From an uncultured Sporosarcina sp. (lineage in GTDB: Bacteria; Bacillota; Bacilli; Bacillales_A; Planococcaceae), in NCBI GenBank assembly GCA_947644645.1, contig CANSAF010000020.1, forward strand, positions 1-41,314: a stretch of DNA of 41,314 nucleotides, written 5' to 3'. Shown here one piece after another: positions 18,424 to 26,295 of this stretch. Below the pieces are notes generated by a model, which searched no databases, was not told the DNA's origin, and was given only the letters and a program-made list of their open reading frames with translations. The position numbers were made by a program, and so were the translations under genes. Numbering within the stretch: position 1 is the first letter of the stretch; the number at the start of each line of letters is the position of its first letter.

Positions 18424-18782
18424 CGAGATGTTTCCCCCTTTTCCGCCTTATCGTTTTCTTGTTCAGCCGTCTTTTTCTCCCATCCTTCATAAAGCTTCGT
18501 GTGTAAATAAGCAATGATAAAAGCCATTGCCATAGCGGCGATTGTTGTTAAAAACCAACTAAAAGACATTCCGCCATACATTTTGGCAAATGCCCATTCT
18601 GGTTTAAACCAGTTCATTGCAGGCACAGAAAAAATAAATATAAAATAAACAATTGCTAAAGATAAGCCTGTTGATAATTCCGTCTTAATGCTAGATGTTG
18701 TTTTATCATCTAGCTTCGGTAACTTTTTAATGTCAACGGTTTCACATTTTTCATCCGTCATAAGATACTTTTTTTCTTCCAT
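18420..18782 (-). CDS. DUF485 membrane protein, symporter partner
   Basis: About 120 residues. A charged N-terminus of 40 residues is followed by two transmembrane helices (about 47-65 and 80-105), with FSVPAMNWFKPEWAFAKMYGG between them, the pattern of DUF485 (YjcH/YwcB). The start at 18782 has AAGGAGGG upstream; the open frame to 18821 is an extension without a ribosome site. DUF485 proteins are nearly always encoded immediately before an acetate-type SSS symporter and probably assist it. Confidence 0.87.
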   Translation of the reverse strand: MEEKKYLMTDEKCETVDIKKLPKLDDKTTSSIKTELSTGLSLAIVYFIFIFSVPAMNWFKPEWAFAKMYGGMSFSWFLTTIAAMAMAFIIAYLHTKLYEGWEKKTAEQENDKAEKGETSR

Positions 18783-19008
18783 TTGTATCCCTCCTTGAAT
18801 TTTTAAATGATAAACGCTCAAAACTAGTTTGATTTAAAGCAGGTGAATCTAAATACTTCGCCTCCTTTGAATAAATAACTTGTATAGCTCGTCTCTTTAT
18901 TAATTCCTAATGTATGCTACTATTTCCTAAAAATGCTATCTAACGTATAACTTTTCTAAATGAAGTTCGGATTGCATGCTAGTAGTAATTATTTTCTTAA
19001 AAAAGAAA

Positions 19009-19054
19009 TAAAAAAAGACATGCAGAAAGTCCATTTCCGACTTTCCACATGTCT
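19009..19054 (-). terminator. terminator of the MFS gene
   Basis: On the minus strand, AGACATGTGGAAAGTC pairs with GACTTTCTGCATGTCT across a 7-nt loop and is followed by TTTTTTATTT. The gap 18783-19008 holds only the upstream region of the DUF485 gene; an isolated AAAGGAGG near 18862 has no start codon behind it. Confidence 0.93.
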
Positions 19055-19055
19055 C

Positions 19056-20240
19056 TTATTCATTTTTTAACTGATAACCCACTTTTTTCGTCGGTCGATC
19101 ATATAATAAAGTTGTCATAATCGAAAAACTCATGATGCCAATCAAAATAAAAATCATGACGCGCATATCATATAAATCGACTAACATACCTCCTGCAACC
19201 GGCCCAATCATTCGCCCAATTGTCGCAGATGAGTTCACAATTCCTTGATAAAATCCTTCTCTTCCTTTAGGCGCGAGCTGATTAGCGATTGTTGGGATTG
19301 CTGGCCAAACGAACATTTCCCCGAATGTAACAATAACCATCGCCGCCACAAACATTTTAAAACTACCCGCATAGGCAACAACCACAAAAGAGATCATAAA
19401 AATAATAATTCCAATGAGCATTTGCGCTTTCAATTGATGTTCTAATCGTTTAATGATTGGTTTAATAATTGGCTGACCAAGTACAATTAACGCCCCATTT
19501 ATCGTCCAAATTAAACTGTACTCCTTTAACGTCACGCCAAGTCCTAGCGCATGTGTTGAAATCGTTGTGGACCACTGCGAGTAAATAATCCATGTCAGTA
19601 AATACCCACCTGTAATAATTAACAATGCATAAAAAGGTGCTTTTTGTTTAATTTTCTTCTTTTCTTTCAGCACATTTGTATGAATTTCGGGCTTCATTTC
19701 CATGTTTTTATAACCGAAAAACGCAATGACGAAAAAGACAAAGTAGAAAAATAAATTTGCCCCGAATATATAATCGATACTTATCGAAGCAACCAGCCCA
19801 GCCAATGAAGGTCCAACTGCCACACCAAGATTTTGCGATAAATAAAGCGCATTAAACGCACGCCTTCCACCTTCTGGCCAAACAGAGCCAATCATCGCAT
19901 ACATACTTGGAAAAACAATCCCACCACTAAACCCAAGAATCGTTAAAAACCAAACATAATGCGGCCAATCATGCCAAAAGACAAGCCCAACTAGCGTTAA
20001 AACTGATAATCCGATGCCCCCAATAATCGATTTATATCCGCCAATTTTATCAAATAAAACACCGCCTAATAAGTTTCCAACAACACCTGCTGCCGCATTC
20101 AACATAAGTACAAAACCAGCAACCGTCAATGATTTCCCTAAATACTCATGCATGTAAATCGTATTTAACGGCCATAAAAATGAATTCCCCGTCACATTGA
20201 CAAGCATTCCAATAATTAACAACCACACCGCTTTTGGCAT
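19056..20240 (-). CDS. yttB: MFS drug-efflux-type transporter (YttB-like)
   Basis: 394 residues, 12 predicted transmembrane helices. Motif A appears as GGVLFDKIGGYKS between helices 2 and 3, and GRMIGPVAGG later on is typical of 12-TM MFS exporters. It occupies the position of yttB in B. subtilis, between leuS and ytqA. Substrate unknown; multidrug export is the usual annotation. The start at 20240 follows GTGGGGGAAA; the longer frame to 20279 lacks a ribosome site. Confidence 0.82.
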   Translation of the reverse strand: MPKAVWLLIIGMLVNVTGNSFLWPLNTIYMHEYLGKSLTVAGFVLMLNAAAGVVGNLLGGVLFDKIGGYKSIIGGIGLSVLTLVGLVFWHDWPHYVWFLTILGFSGGIVFPSMYAMIGSVWPEGGRRAFNALYLSQNLGVAVGPSLAGLVASISIDYIFGANLFFYFVFFVIAFFGYKNMEMKPEIHTNVLKEKKKIKQKAPFYALLIITGGYLLTWIIYSQWSTTISTHALGLGVTLKEYSLIWTINGALIVLGQPIIKPIIKRLEHQLKAQMLIGIIIFMISFVVVAYAGSFKMFVAAMVIVTFGEMFVWPAIPTIANQLAPKGREGFYQGIVNSSATIGRMIGPVAGGMLVDLYDMRVMIFILIGIMSFSIMTTLLYDRPTKKVGYQLKNE

Positions 20241-20323
20241 TTTATTTCCCCCACTTCTATTTGCTTCCCAATCAATCATCCCATTCTTGCATTTCCCTTG
20301 AATAATTATTTTTACACTTTTGA

Positions 20324-20367
20324 TTAAAAAAACGCTCTTACTTAGAAAGCCTAAGTAAAAGAGCGTT
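20324..20367 (-). terminator. terminator of the S24 remnant gene
   Basis: On the minus strand, AACGCTCTTTTACTTAG pairs with CTAAGTAAGAGCGTT and is followed by TTTTTTAATC, six bases after the 20374 stop. Confidence 0.92.
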
Positions 20368-20373
20368 CTTGCG

Positions 20374-20610
20374 TTAATTTTTTTCTTTTAAAACTCCGAT
20401 GACTTTCCCGTTAATTTGCACATGTTCTGCATTCATTTGAATCGGTTCATAAGCTGGGTTCTCAGAAATCAATAAAATCGAGCTACCCATTGGCATATAT
20501 CTCTTCATCGTTGCATCTTCCCCAATCCTGATATTAATTATATTACCACCCATCACGCGTAACGCAATTGTTTTTTGCTCTTTATTTCGTAATATTTTGC
20601 CGAAATTCAT
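20374..20610 (-). pseudogene. internally deleted S24/cI-type repressor remnant
   Basis: 78 residues. Residues about 17-78 match the C-terminal end of LexA/cI-type S24 proteins: a G-N-I-I..R-I-G-E-D-A-T-M-K-R segment with the lysine (K36) of the Ser-Lys dyad, then SENPAYEPI and INGKVIGVL. The Ser half of the peptidase is missing. The first residues, MNFGKILRN, resemble the start of an XRE repressor, so the gene looks like a fusion of both ends after loss of the middle. It keeps a ribosome site (AGGAAA), a terminator and a dyad at its divergent promoter, so the peptide may still be made. A domesticated small protein is the alternative. Confidence 0.6.
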
Positions 20611-20641
20611 TGGATAAAATTTCCTACCAATTCAATCAAAA

Positions 20642-20657
20642 ATGTAGATTACTACAT
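20642..20657. promoter_or_regulatory. operator-like dyad between the S24 remnant and speG
   Basis: ATGTAG-ATTA-CTACAT, a perfect 6+4+6 inverted repeat, sits between the divergent starts at 20610 and 20719. Its position suits an autoregulated repressor site of the type used by S24/XRE regulators. No terminator features are present. Confidence 0.45.
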
Positions 20658-20718
20658 GGATTCACTGTAAATGTGGTATTTTATAAGAAGACAGAAACAC
20701 TTTGGAGGTTTTTATTTA

Positions 20719-21237
20719 ATGAGTACGGAACTTGAAATACGATCTTTGGAAAGAGATGACTTACAATTTATTCATAAATTGAATAATGATGCAGAAATTA
20801 TGTCTTACTGGTTTGAAGAGCCTTACGAAGCTTTTGTAGAACTTCAAAGCTTATACGATAAACATATTCATGACCAAAGCGAGCGACGTTTTGTGTTAGA
20901 AAGAGACGGCGAAAGAGTTGGGATTGTTGAATTAGTTGAGATTGACTATATTCACCGGAATACAGAATTCCAAATTATTATTGATCCAAAACATCAAGGA
21001 AAAGGCTTTGCAGAACCTGCGACGCGTTTAGGTCTTGACTATGCGTTCCGTGTATTAAATATGCATAAAGTGTATTTAATCGTCGACACAACAAATGAAG
21101 CAGCAATCCATGTTTATAAAAAAGCGGGATTTGTCGTCGAAGCAAAATTATTGGAAGAATTCTTTGTAGAAGGTCGTTATCATGATGTTCTTCGCATGTA
21201 TATGTTCCAAAGAGATTACTTAAATCTAGAGCAATAA
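20719..21237 (+). CDS. speG: spermidine N-acetyltransferase (SpeG-like GNAT)
   Basis: 172-residue GNAT enzyme. The N-terminus [20 protein letters not shown] and the [10 protein letters not shown] segment are those of SpeG, which acetylates spermidine and spermine using acetyl-CoA to limit polyamine toxicity. The acetyl-CoA loop is seen as QGKGFAEPA (about 94-102). The start at 20719 is placed by GGAGG upstream; the open frame to 20671 precedes the ribosome site. It is divergent from the S24 remnant and ends in a bidirectional terminator shared with dctM. Confidence 0.88.
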   Translation: MSTELEIRSLERDDLQFIHKLNNDAEIMSYWFEEPYEAFVELQSLYDKHIHDQSERRFVLERDGERVGIVELVEIDYIHRNTEFQIIIDPKHQGKGFAEPATRLGLDYAFRVLNMHKVYLIVDTTNEAAIHVYKKAGFVVEAKLLEEFFVEGRYHDVLRMYMFQRDYLNLEQ

Positions 21238-21239
21238 CA

Positions 21240-21279
21240 AAAACGAGGGCCGTGTACAAATGTACAAGCCCTCTTCTTC
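21240..21279. terminator. bidirectional terminator between speG and dctM
   Basis: GAGGGC..TGTAC-AAAT-GTACA..GCCCTC (21245-21273) between convergent genes. T-rich on the plus side (TTCTTCGTT) and a T5 run on the minus side. Confidence 0.88.
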
Positions 21280-21280
21280 G

Positions 21281-22567
21281 TTATTTCGTTAAATTCGGTA
21301 GCCATAATGATAATTGCGGAATATATGTAATAACTAAAATACATAAAATCATCACGAGTATAAATGGAATCACCGCAACAACAATTTTTTCGAACTGAAC
21401 TTTCCCGACACTTGAGGCGACAAATAGGTTAACACCTAGTGGTGGTGTCACAAATCCAATCGCTAAGTTTGCCACAAGAATGACACCGAAATGGATTGGA
21501 TCTACGCCTACACTTACTACGACAGGTAATAAAATCGGCGTTAAAACAACCAATGCAGAAATCGTATCGATAAACATCCCAACAATTAATAAAAAGATAT
21601 TAATCATTAATAAAATAATAATTGGACTTTCTGAAACAGTTGTTAAAAATTCCGCAATCGACGCTGGAATTTTTTCAATCGTCATAAAGTAAGCAAATGA
21701 TACTGAAAAACCAATAATAATCATCGTCGTTGCATTAATGACAATTGCTTCCATAAAACTTTCATAAATACTTTTCAAATCTAATTCTTTATAAACAAAT
21801 GTCCCAACAATTAAAGCATAGACAACTGCTACGACAGATGCTTCAGTCGGAGAGAAATATCCTCCGTAAATTCCACCCAAAATAATTACCGGAATTAACA
21901 ATGCCCATTTTGCATTATTTAACGCGATAAGTACATCTTTAAAATTAAAAGATTGAATCTCATCATCTTGTTTATAACCTGCTTTTTTCGAAAGCATATA
22001 AGCCAATAATAATAAACTAAAGCCAATTAATAACCCCGGAATAATTCCTGCAATAAACATATCTCCTACAGAAACACTCGCAATAACCCCGTAAAGAACA
22101 AATGGAATACTCGGCGGGATAATCACCCCGATTGAACCTGCCGCTGCCGGAACTGCCGCCGCAAATCCAGGTGCATATTTCCTTTGAATCATCGCTGGAA
22201 TCATAAAGCCACCAATTGCCGAAACTGTCGCAGGTCCTGAACCTGAAATGGCCGCGAAGAACATACAAGCAATAATCGTTACTAAAGATAATCCACCCGT
22301 AATCCAGCCGACAAGCGCAGTCGCTAAGTCTAGTAATCGTTTAGATACCCCACCTTTTCCCATTAAAACACCAGCTAACATAAAAAATGGAATCGCCAGT
22401 AATGGAAATGAATCGAGTGAAGTAAACGCCTTTTGCGATAAAATATCCAGTGGTAAATTCGTTCCAAAATAAATGGCAATCAAAGCAGAGACACCTAAAG
22501 AAATAGCGATTGGCACCCCAATTAACAAACAAATAAACAAGGTGAAAAATAGTAAAAATATTGTCAT
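21281..22567 (-). CDS. dctM: TRAP transporter large permease subunit
   Basis: 428-residue DctM subunit with about 12 transmembrane segments, carrying the ion-coupled transport path. Characteristic segments are the GPATVSAIG motif (about 111-119, preceded by SGS), IIPPSIPFVLYG and GFVTPPLGVNLF. It overlaps dctQ by four bases (ATGA), so the two membrane subunits are coupled. TRAP systems use a sodium gradient and an external binding protein for acids such as C4-dicarboxylates, sialic acid, keto acids or amino-acid derivatives; the ligand cannot be read from this subunit. Confidence 0.95.
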   Translation of the reverse strand: MTIFLLFFTLFICLLIGVPIAISLGVSALIAIYFGTNLPLDILSQKAFTSLDSFPLLAIPFFMLAGVLMGKGGVSKRLLDLATALVGWITGGLSLVTIIACMFFAAISGSGPATVSAIGGFMIPAMIQRKYAPGFAAAVPAAAGSIGVIIPPSIPFVLYGVIASVSVGDMFIAGIIPGLLIGFSLLLLAYMLSKKAGYKQDDEIQSFNFKDVLIALNNAKWALLIPVIILGGIYGGYFSPTEASVVAVVYALIVGTFVYKELDLKSIYESFMEAIVINATTMIIIGFSVSFAYFMTIEKIPASIAEFLTTVSESPIIILLMINIFLLIVGMFIDTISALVVLTPILLPVVVSVGVDPIHFGVILVANLAIGFVTPPLGVNLFVASSVGKVQFEKIVVAVIPFILVMILCILVITYIPQLSLWLPNLTK

Positions 22568-23052
22568 TGGGAAACCTCATCTCCTTTTCTGTAATCTGTT
22601 CTAGCAATGACTCTAAGCTGTTGAATTAATCGAATCGACATACTTAATCCGCCAATTGGTATCGCTAAAAATGGAATCCAAAATGGAATTTGAATTGCTG
22701 GTGAAACTTGTCCATTTTGCATACTTTTTAAAACTAAAGACGTTCCTAAAATCGCTAATATCACCGCGAGAACGAACCAAATCACAGTCGCTGTAAATTC
22801 CAAAACTTTTCTAATCGTCCCGTGAAATAAATCAATAAACGCGGAAACTCTAATATGTTCTCTTAACTTAATCGCATATCCCGCACCAATCCATACTTGA
22901 AAAACATGTATGTATCTTGCTGCTTCTTCCGTCCAACTGGGTGCACTTTGAAAAATATATCTACCCAATACTTGCCAAAAAATTAAAGCGACCATGATAG
23001 CCAATGACGCAACAAGCAAGCCTTCTTCAAACTTATTAAATTTTTTGATCAT
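22564..23052 (-). CDS. dctQ: TRAP transporter small permease subunit
   Basis: 162 residues with four transmembrane helices; WTEEAARYIHVFQVWIGAGY (about 48-67) is the DctQ-family signature. It forms the membrane complex with DctM. The start at 23052 follows AAAGGATG; the longer frame from a TTG at 23076 contains that ribosome site and is rejected. It lies between dctP and dctM in the usual P-Q-M order. Confidence 0.93.
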   Translation of the reverse strand: MIKKFNKFEEGLLVASLAIMVALIFWQVLGRYIFQSAPSWTEEAARYIHVFQVWIGAGYAIKLREHIRVSAFIDLFHGTIRKVLEFTATVIWFVLAVILAILGTSLVLKSMQNGQVSPAIQIPFWIPFLAIPIGGLSMSIRLIQQLRVIARTDYRKGDEVSQ

Positions 23053-23129
23053 GTTAAAACATCCTTTAACATTCATTTTTTAAAATAGGAAGAAAGAAAG
23101 GCATTGCCTCCCCCTCTTCCTTCTCTCGG

Positions 23130-24155
23130 TTAATTCTTACTAGACTCGATTGCGCGGTCCATTAAATCTCCGCCGATTTTATCACGATACTTTTCATAAA
23201 TTGGCTCAGAAGCTTCCTTAAACACTTCTAATTGTTCTTCTGTCAATTCATTCACTTGCATGCCTTCTTCTTTAATTAATTCAATCCATTCAGCATCTTG
23301 CTCTGTTGCAAGCTTTCTTTGACTATCACGATAGTCTTCTGACGCTTTTTCCACTAACACTTGTAAATCTTCTGGTAAACCATCAAAGAAATCTTTATTC
23401 ATCGCTAAAATTGTCGGTGCATAAAAATGATTACTTAATGTTAAATAGTTTTGAACTTCATAAAACTTATTCGTATAAATTAATGAAATCGGGTTTTCCA
23501 TCGCATCATATGTGCCTTGCTGTAATGCTGTATAAAGCTCTCCAAACGCAAATGGTGATGCATTCGCACCGTATTCTTTAAATGAATCTGTTTGTAATGG
23601 ACTTTCCATCGTTCTTAATTTTAACCCTTTCAGATCTTCCGGCTTTTCAACTGGACCTTTATTATTGGTAATATGGCGGAAACCATTTTCAGCATAAGCC
23701 AATCCTTTTAACCCTTTATCATCTAATTCAGCTAATAATTCTTGTCCAACTTCACCGTCTAATGTACGATATGCTGCTTCTTTATCATCGAATAAAAAAG
23801 GTAAATCAAAAACCATGAAATTTTGGTTAAATGACGAAACAGCTGCTAATGCTGGAATGGTCATCTCAACATTTCCTAATTGTACAGCCTCAATTGCTTC
23901 ACGATCCGAACCATAAAGTGAACCATTCGGATGTAGTTCTACTTGTAAACGTCCATCAGATTCTTTTTCTAATTGCTCTTTAAAATCAACCGCCGCTAGA
24001 TGCGTAGATTGCTCCTCAGATACTAAATAAGCGATATTAATTTTATACTTTTCATCCCCATCCTCTGATGAACTTCCACCACTCGGGCGACCACATGCTG
24101 CCAAAACCAAAACAATCGACAATAATAAAAATACTTGAATTTTAATTTTCTTCAT
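23130..24155 (-). CDS. dctP: TRAP transporter substrate-binding lipoprotein (DctP family)
   Basis: 341 residues with a lipoprotein signal peptide (LVLAAC, Cys about 21) and then the DctP fold. The conserved arginine is in LKLRTMESP (about 180) with GELYTALQQGTYDAMENPISLI after it, which contact a ligand carboxylate in known members. The ligand therefore almost certainly has a carboxylate group; more cannot be said. The ATG follows AGGAGGAAGAAA. It is downstream of the aminotransferase gene and presumably in one transcript with it, under the 17-bp operator. Confidence 0.93.
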   Translation of the reverse strand: MKKIKIQVFLLLSIVLVLAACGRPSGGSSSEDGDEKYKINIAYLVSEEQSTHLAAVDFKEQLEKESDGRLQVELHPNGSLYGSDREAIEAVQLGNVEMTIPALAAVSSFNQNFMVFDLPFLFDDKEAAYRTLDGEVGQELLAELDDKGLKGLAYAENGFRHITNNKGPVEKPEDLKGLKLRTMESPLQTDSFKEYGANASPFAFGELYTALQQGTYDAMENPISLIYTNKFYEVQNYLTLSNHFYAPTILAMNKDFFDGLPEDLQVLVEKASEDYRDSQRKLATEQDAEWIELIKEEGMQVNELTEEQLEVFKEASEPIYEKYRDKIGGDLMDRAIESSKN

Positions 24156-24195
24156 TTTCTTCCTCCTAAAAATCTTTTATCCATCGACTAAATCT

Positions 24196-25350
24196 TTACA
24201 AAGAACTAATAAACTGCTCGATTCGATCCATTCCTTCTTTTAAGTTTTCAAGTGAATTCGCAAAAGAAATCCGAATAGAACCTTCTCCAAACTCCGTAAA
24301 CGCACTTCCTGGAACAATTGCGACATGATATTCTTCCAATAAACGTTCCGCAAACTCTAGCGAACTTACAGAGAATTTTCTAATGGAAGGAAAAATATAA
24401 AAAGTTGCTACTGGTTTTTCAACTTCGAACCCCATATCTTTCAATCTTTTATAAACATATTCACTTCTTTCGATATATGCCTTATTCATCTCATCGGGAC
24501 TATTCCGTGAATTTTGCAGCGCTTCAATTGCCGCATATTGTCCAGGTGTTGACGCACAAATCACATTATATAAATGTACTTTTAACACTTGCTCCATTAA
24601 GTATTTCGGACCTAATATGTAACCAATTCTCCATCCTGTCATTGCGTGAGACTTCGATAAGCCATGCAATAAAAATAATTTATCTCTTAATTCACTGTAA
24701 GATGCAAATGAATGATGTTCTTCAAAAAACATATTTTCACTATAAATCTCATCTGATAACACAAATATTTCATGTCTATCTAAAACTGCCGCAATTTCAT
24801 CCATTAAATCCTTCGATAAAACAGTGCCTGTTGGATTACATGGATAATTTAGTATCACCGCCTTTGTTCGATCAGTGATTAACCTTTCCAACTCTTCAGG
24901 ATCCGGCTGAAATTGATTATCTGCAGTATTTAAATAGATAACTTTTGCACCTAGTAAATGGACAATCGGCTCATATGCCGAATAAATAGGTGCTGGAATA
25001 ATGACTTCATCCCCTGGTTGTAAAATCGTTCTTAAAATAGAATCGATTCCCTGGCTGACGCCGTTGGTGATAATGATTTCATTTTCAGGATTGTAGGAAA
25101 GATGATATTGATCATAAAAAAACGATGCAACCGCCTCGCGCAGTTCTAGTAATCCCGCATTATGCGTATAACCTGTATGATTTTTATGAATTGCTTCTAT
25201 CCCAACGCGTTTAATATTTTCAGGTGTGGAAAAATCAGGTTCTCCAATCGTCAAATTTACACCATCTTCATACTGTGTTACGCGATTCGAGAAAACTCGT
25301 ATACCCGGAACTTCAATATCGATTACTTCTTGATTCACTTTCCCTAACAT
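24196..25350 (-). CDS. class I/II PLP aminotransferase (PatA-like)
   Basis: 384 residues, fold-type I aminotransferase. Visible: N172 in NYPCNPTG, D200 and Y203 in LSDEIYSE, Schiff-base lysine K233 in GLSKSHAMTGWRIGY, and the substrate-carboxylate arginine near the C-terminus (GSIRISFAN). It is closest in feel to PatA/aspartate-type enzymes, but here it belongs to a transporter/hydrolase locus, so a catabolic role on an imported amino compound is more likely than diaminopimelate synthesis. The start at 25350 follows TTAGGGGGGAG; the long frame to 25446 runs through the promoter and operator. Confidence 0.88.
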   Translation of the reverse strand: MLGKVNQEVIDIEVPGIRVFSNRVTQYEDGVNLTIGEPDFSTPENIKRVGIEAIHKNHTGYTHNAGLLELREAVASFFYDQYHLSYNPENEIIITNGVSQGIDSILRTILQPGDEVIIPAPIYSAYEPIVHLLGAKVIYLNTADNQFQPDPEELERLITDRTKAVILNYPCNPTGTVLSKDLMDEIAAVLDRHEIFVLSDEIYSENMFFEEHHSFASYSELRDKLFLLHGLSKSHAMTGWRIGYILGPKYLMEQVLKVHLYNVICASTPGQYAAIEALQNSRNSPDEMNKAYIERSEYVYKRLKDMGFEVEKPVATFYIFPSIRKFSVSSLEFAERLLEEYHVAIVPGSAFTEFGEGSIRISFANSLENLKEGMDRIEQFISSL

Positions 25351-25365
25351 TTTCTCCCCCCCTAA

Positions 25366-25382
25366 AAGTATACTGTATACAA
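25366..25382. promoter_or_regulatory. GntR-type operator overlapping the aminotransferase-TRAP promoter
   Basis: AAGTATACTGTATACAA, the complement of TTGTATACAGTATACTT, differs from the site at 25577-25593 in one half-site end only. It covers the predicted start of the minus-strand transcript, so binding there would block initiation. Confidence 0.85.
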
Positions 25383-25384
25383 TT

Positions 25385-25413
25385 ATAATAGAGTATGTTA
25401 TGTTACTTGTAAA
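25385..25413 (-). promoter_or_regulatory. promoter of the aminotransferase-dctPQM transcript
   Basis: On the minus strand, TTTACA (25408-25413), a 17-bp spacer, TATTAT (25385-25390); five of six matches in each box. The operator lies directly downstream over the predicted +1. Confidence 0.75.
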
Positions 25414-25576
25414 TAGATTCCCATGATTCAGATAATTGATACTCATATATTCTCCCGTAAAAGCTTATCCTACAACGAATCTATAGAAAAAATATATCAA
25501 ATCCAAAAAGAAAATTACTTAAAATAACCGATTTCTGATTAATAAAACTTAAGTGTTTTTATTTTTATAACCATAG

Positions 25577-25593
25577 TTGTATACAGTATACAA
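25577..25593. promoter_or_regulatory. GntR-type operator upstream of the regulator gene
   Basis: TTGTATACAGTATACAA, a perfect 8+1+8 palindrome 22 bp before the gntR start. GntR/FCD proteins bind such short dyads as dimers. The same site stands at the divergent promoter 200 bp away, implying autoregulation plus control of the transport operon. Confidence 0.88.
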
Positions 25594-25614
25594 TCTTTCA
25601 AAGAGGTGCTGAAG

Positions 25615-26268
25615 ATGAAAAAAATTAAGCAAAGTGAAAGTTTAGCTGACTTAGCTTATAAAACATTAAAAGAAGCGATTATCCATGGAAAATTAAAAGA
25701 CGAGGAATTATTACCTGAGGAAAAGCTTGCTAAACAACTAGGCATTAGCAGAACCCCACTTCGAGGCGCTTTATCACGGCTGGCAATCGAAGGCTTAGTC
25801 GTTTTGGAAAGAGATAAACCTGCAAAAGTTTCAAGCTTTTCTAAAGAACGATCATTAGATTTTTTAGAAATAAGAAGTTTACTAGAAATCTATAATATTG
25901 AAAAAATCATCTCAAAAGTTGATACAACCTTTATTGAACAGCTGAAAAAGAATTTAGTTTTACAAAATAAAGCCATTATTCAAGATAATTATGATGAATT
26001 TATGGATTTAGATCGGGCATTTCACTTGTTATTAGCCTCTCAAAATGTCAATCGTGAATTACAAGAGATTATTCATAGAATGAACTCGGGAATAAGTCGC
26101 TCATTTTTAATCTTGTCCAAGACGGTTCCAGCGAGCGCAGTGGAAGCTTATCAAGAACATGAAGAAATTGTTCATGCGTTGGAAAATCGGGATATTAGTT
26201 TGGCTCGTAATAAGATGATCGTCCATATGAACAATGTCGAAAAAAGATTTCTAACCTATTATGCTTAA
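25615..26268 (+). CDS. GntR family (FadR/FCD subfamily) transcriptional regulator
   Basis: 217 residues. An N-terminal winged helix (about 8-70; LAKQLGISRTPLRGALSRLAIEGLV is the GntR signature) is joined to an all-helical FCD effector domain (about 80-210) with the D-x-x-F-H motif (DLDRAFH), whose histidines usually hold a metal that helps bind a carboxylate effector. The start at 25615 follows GAGGTG. It is divergent from the aminotransferase-TRAP operon and directly upstream of the RocB-like hydrolase gene. Repression relieved by the imported substrate or a product is the likely mode (inferred). Confidence 0.92.
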   Translation: MKKIKQSESLADLAYKTLKEAIIHGKLKDEELLPEEKLAKQLGISRTPLRGALSRLAIEGLVVLERDKPAKVSSFSKERSLDFLEIRSLLEIYNIEKIISKVDTTFIEQLKKNLVLQNKAIIQDNYDEFMDLDRAFHLLLASQNVNRELQEIIHRMNSGISRSFLILSKTVPASAVEAYQEHEEIVHALENRDISLARNKMIVHMNNVEKRFLTYYA

Positions 26269-26295
26269 AAAACAATCATTGGAGGCGTATTTTAT

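Noticed and set aside
18840-18875. AAAGGAGG on the minus strand upstream of the DUF485 gene
   Set aside because: No ATG, GTG or TTG at usable distance and no frame behind it; probably chance or a degenerate leader.
23306-23581. Plus-strand frame inside dctP
   Set aside because: Antisense shadow of a complete, motif-bearing gene.
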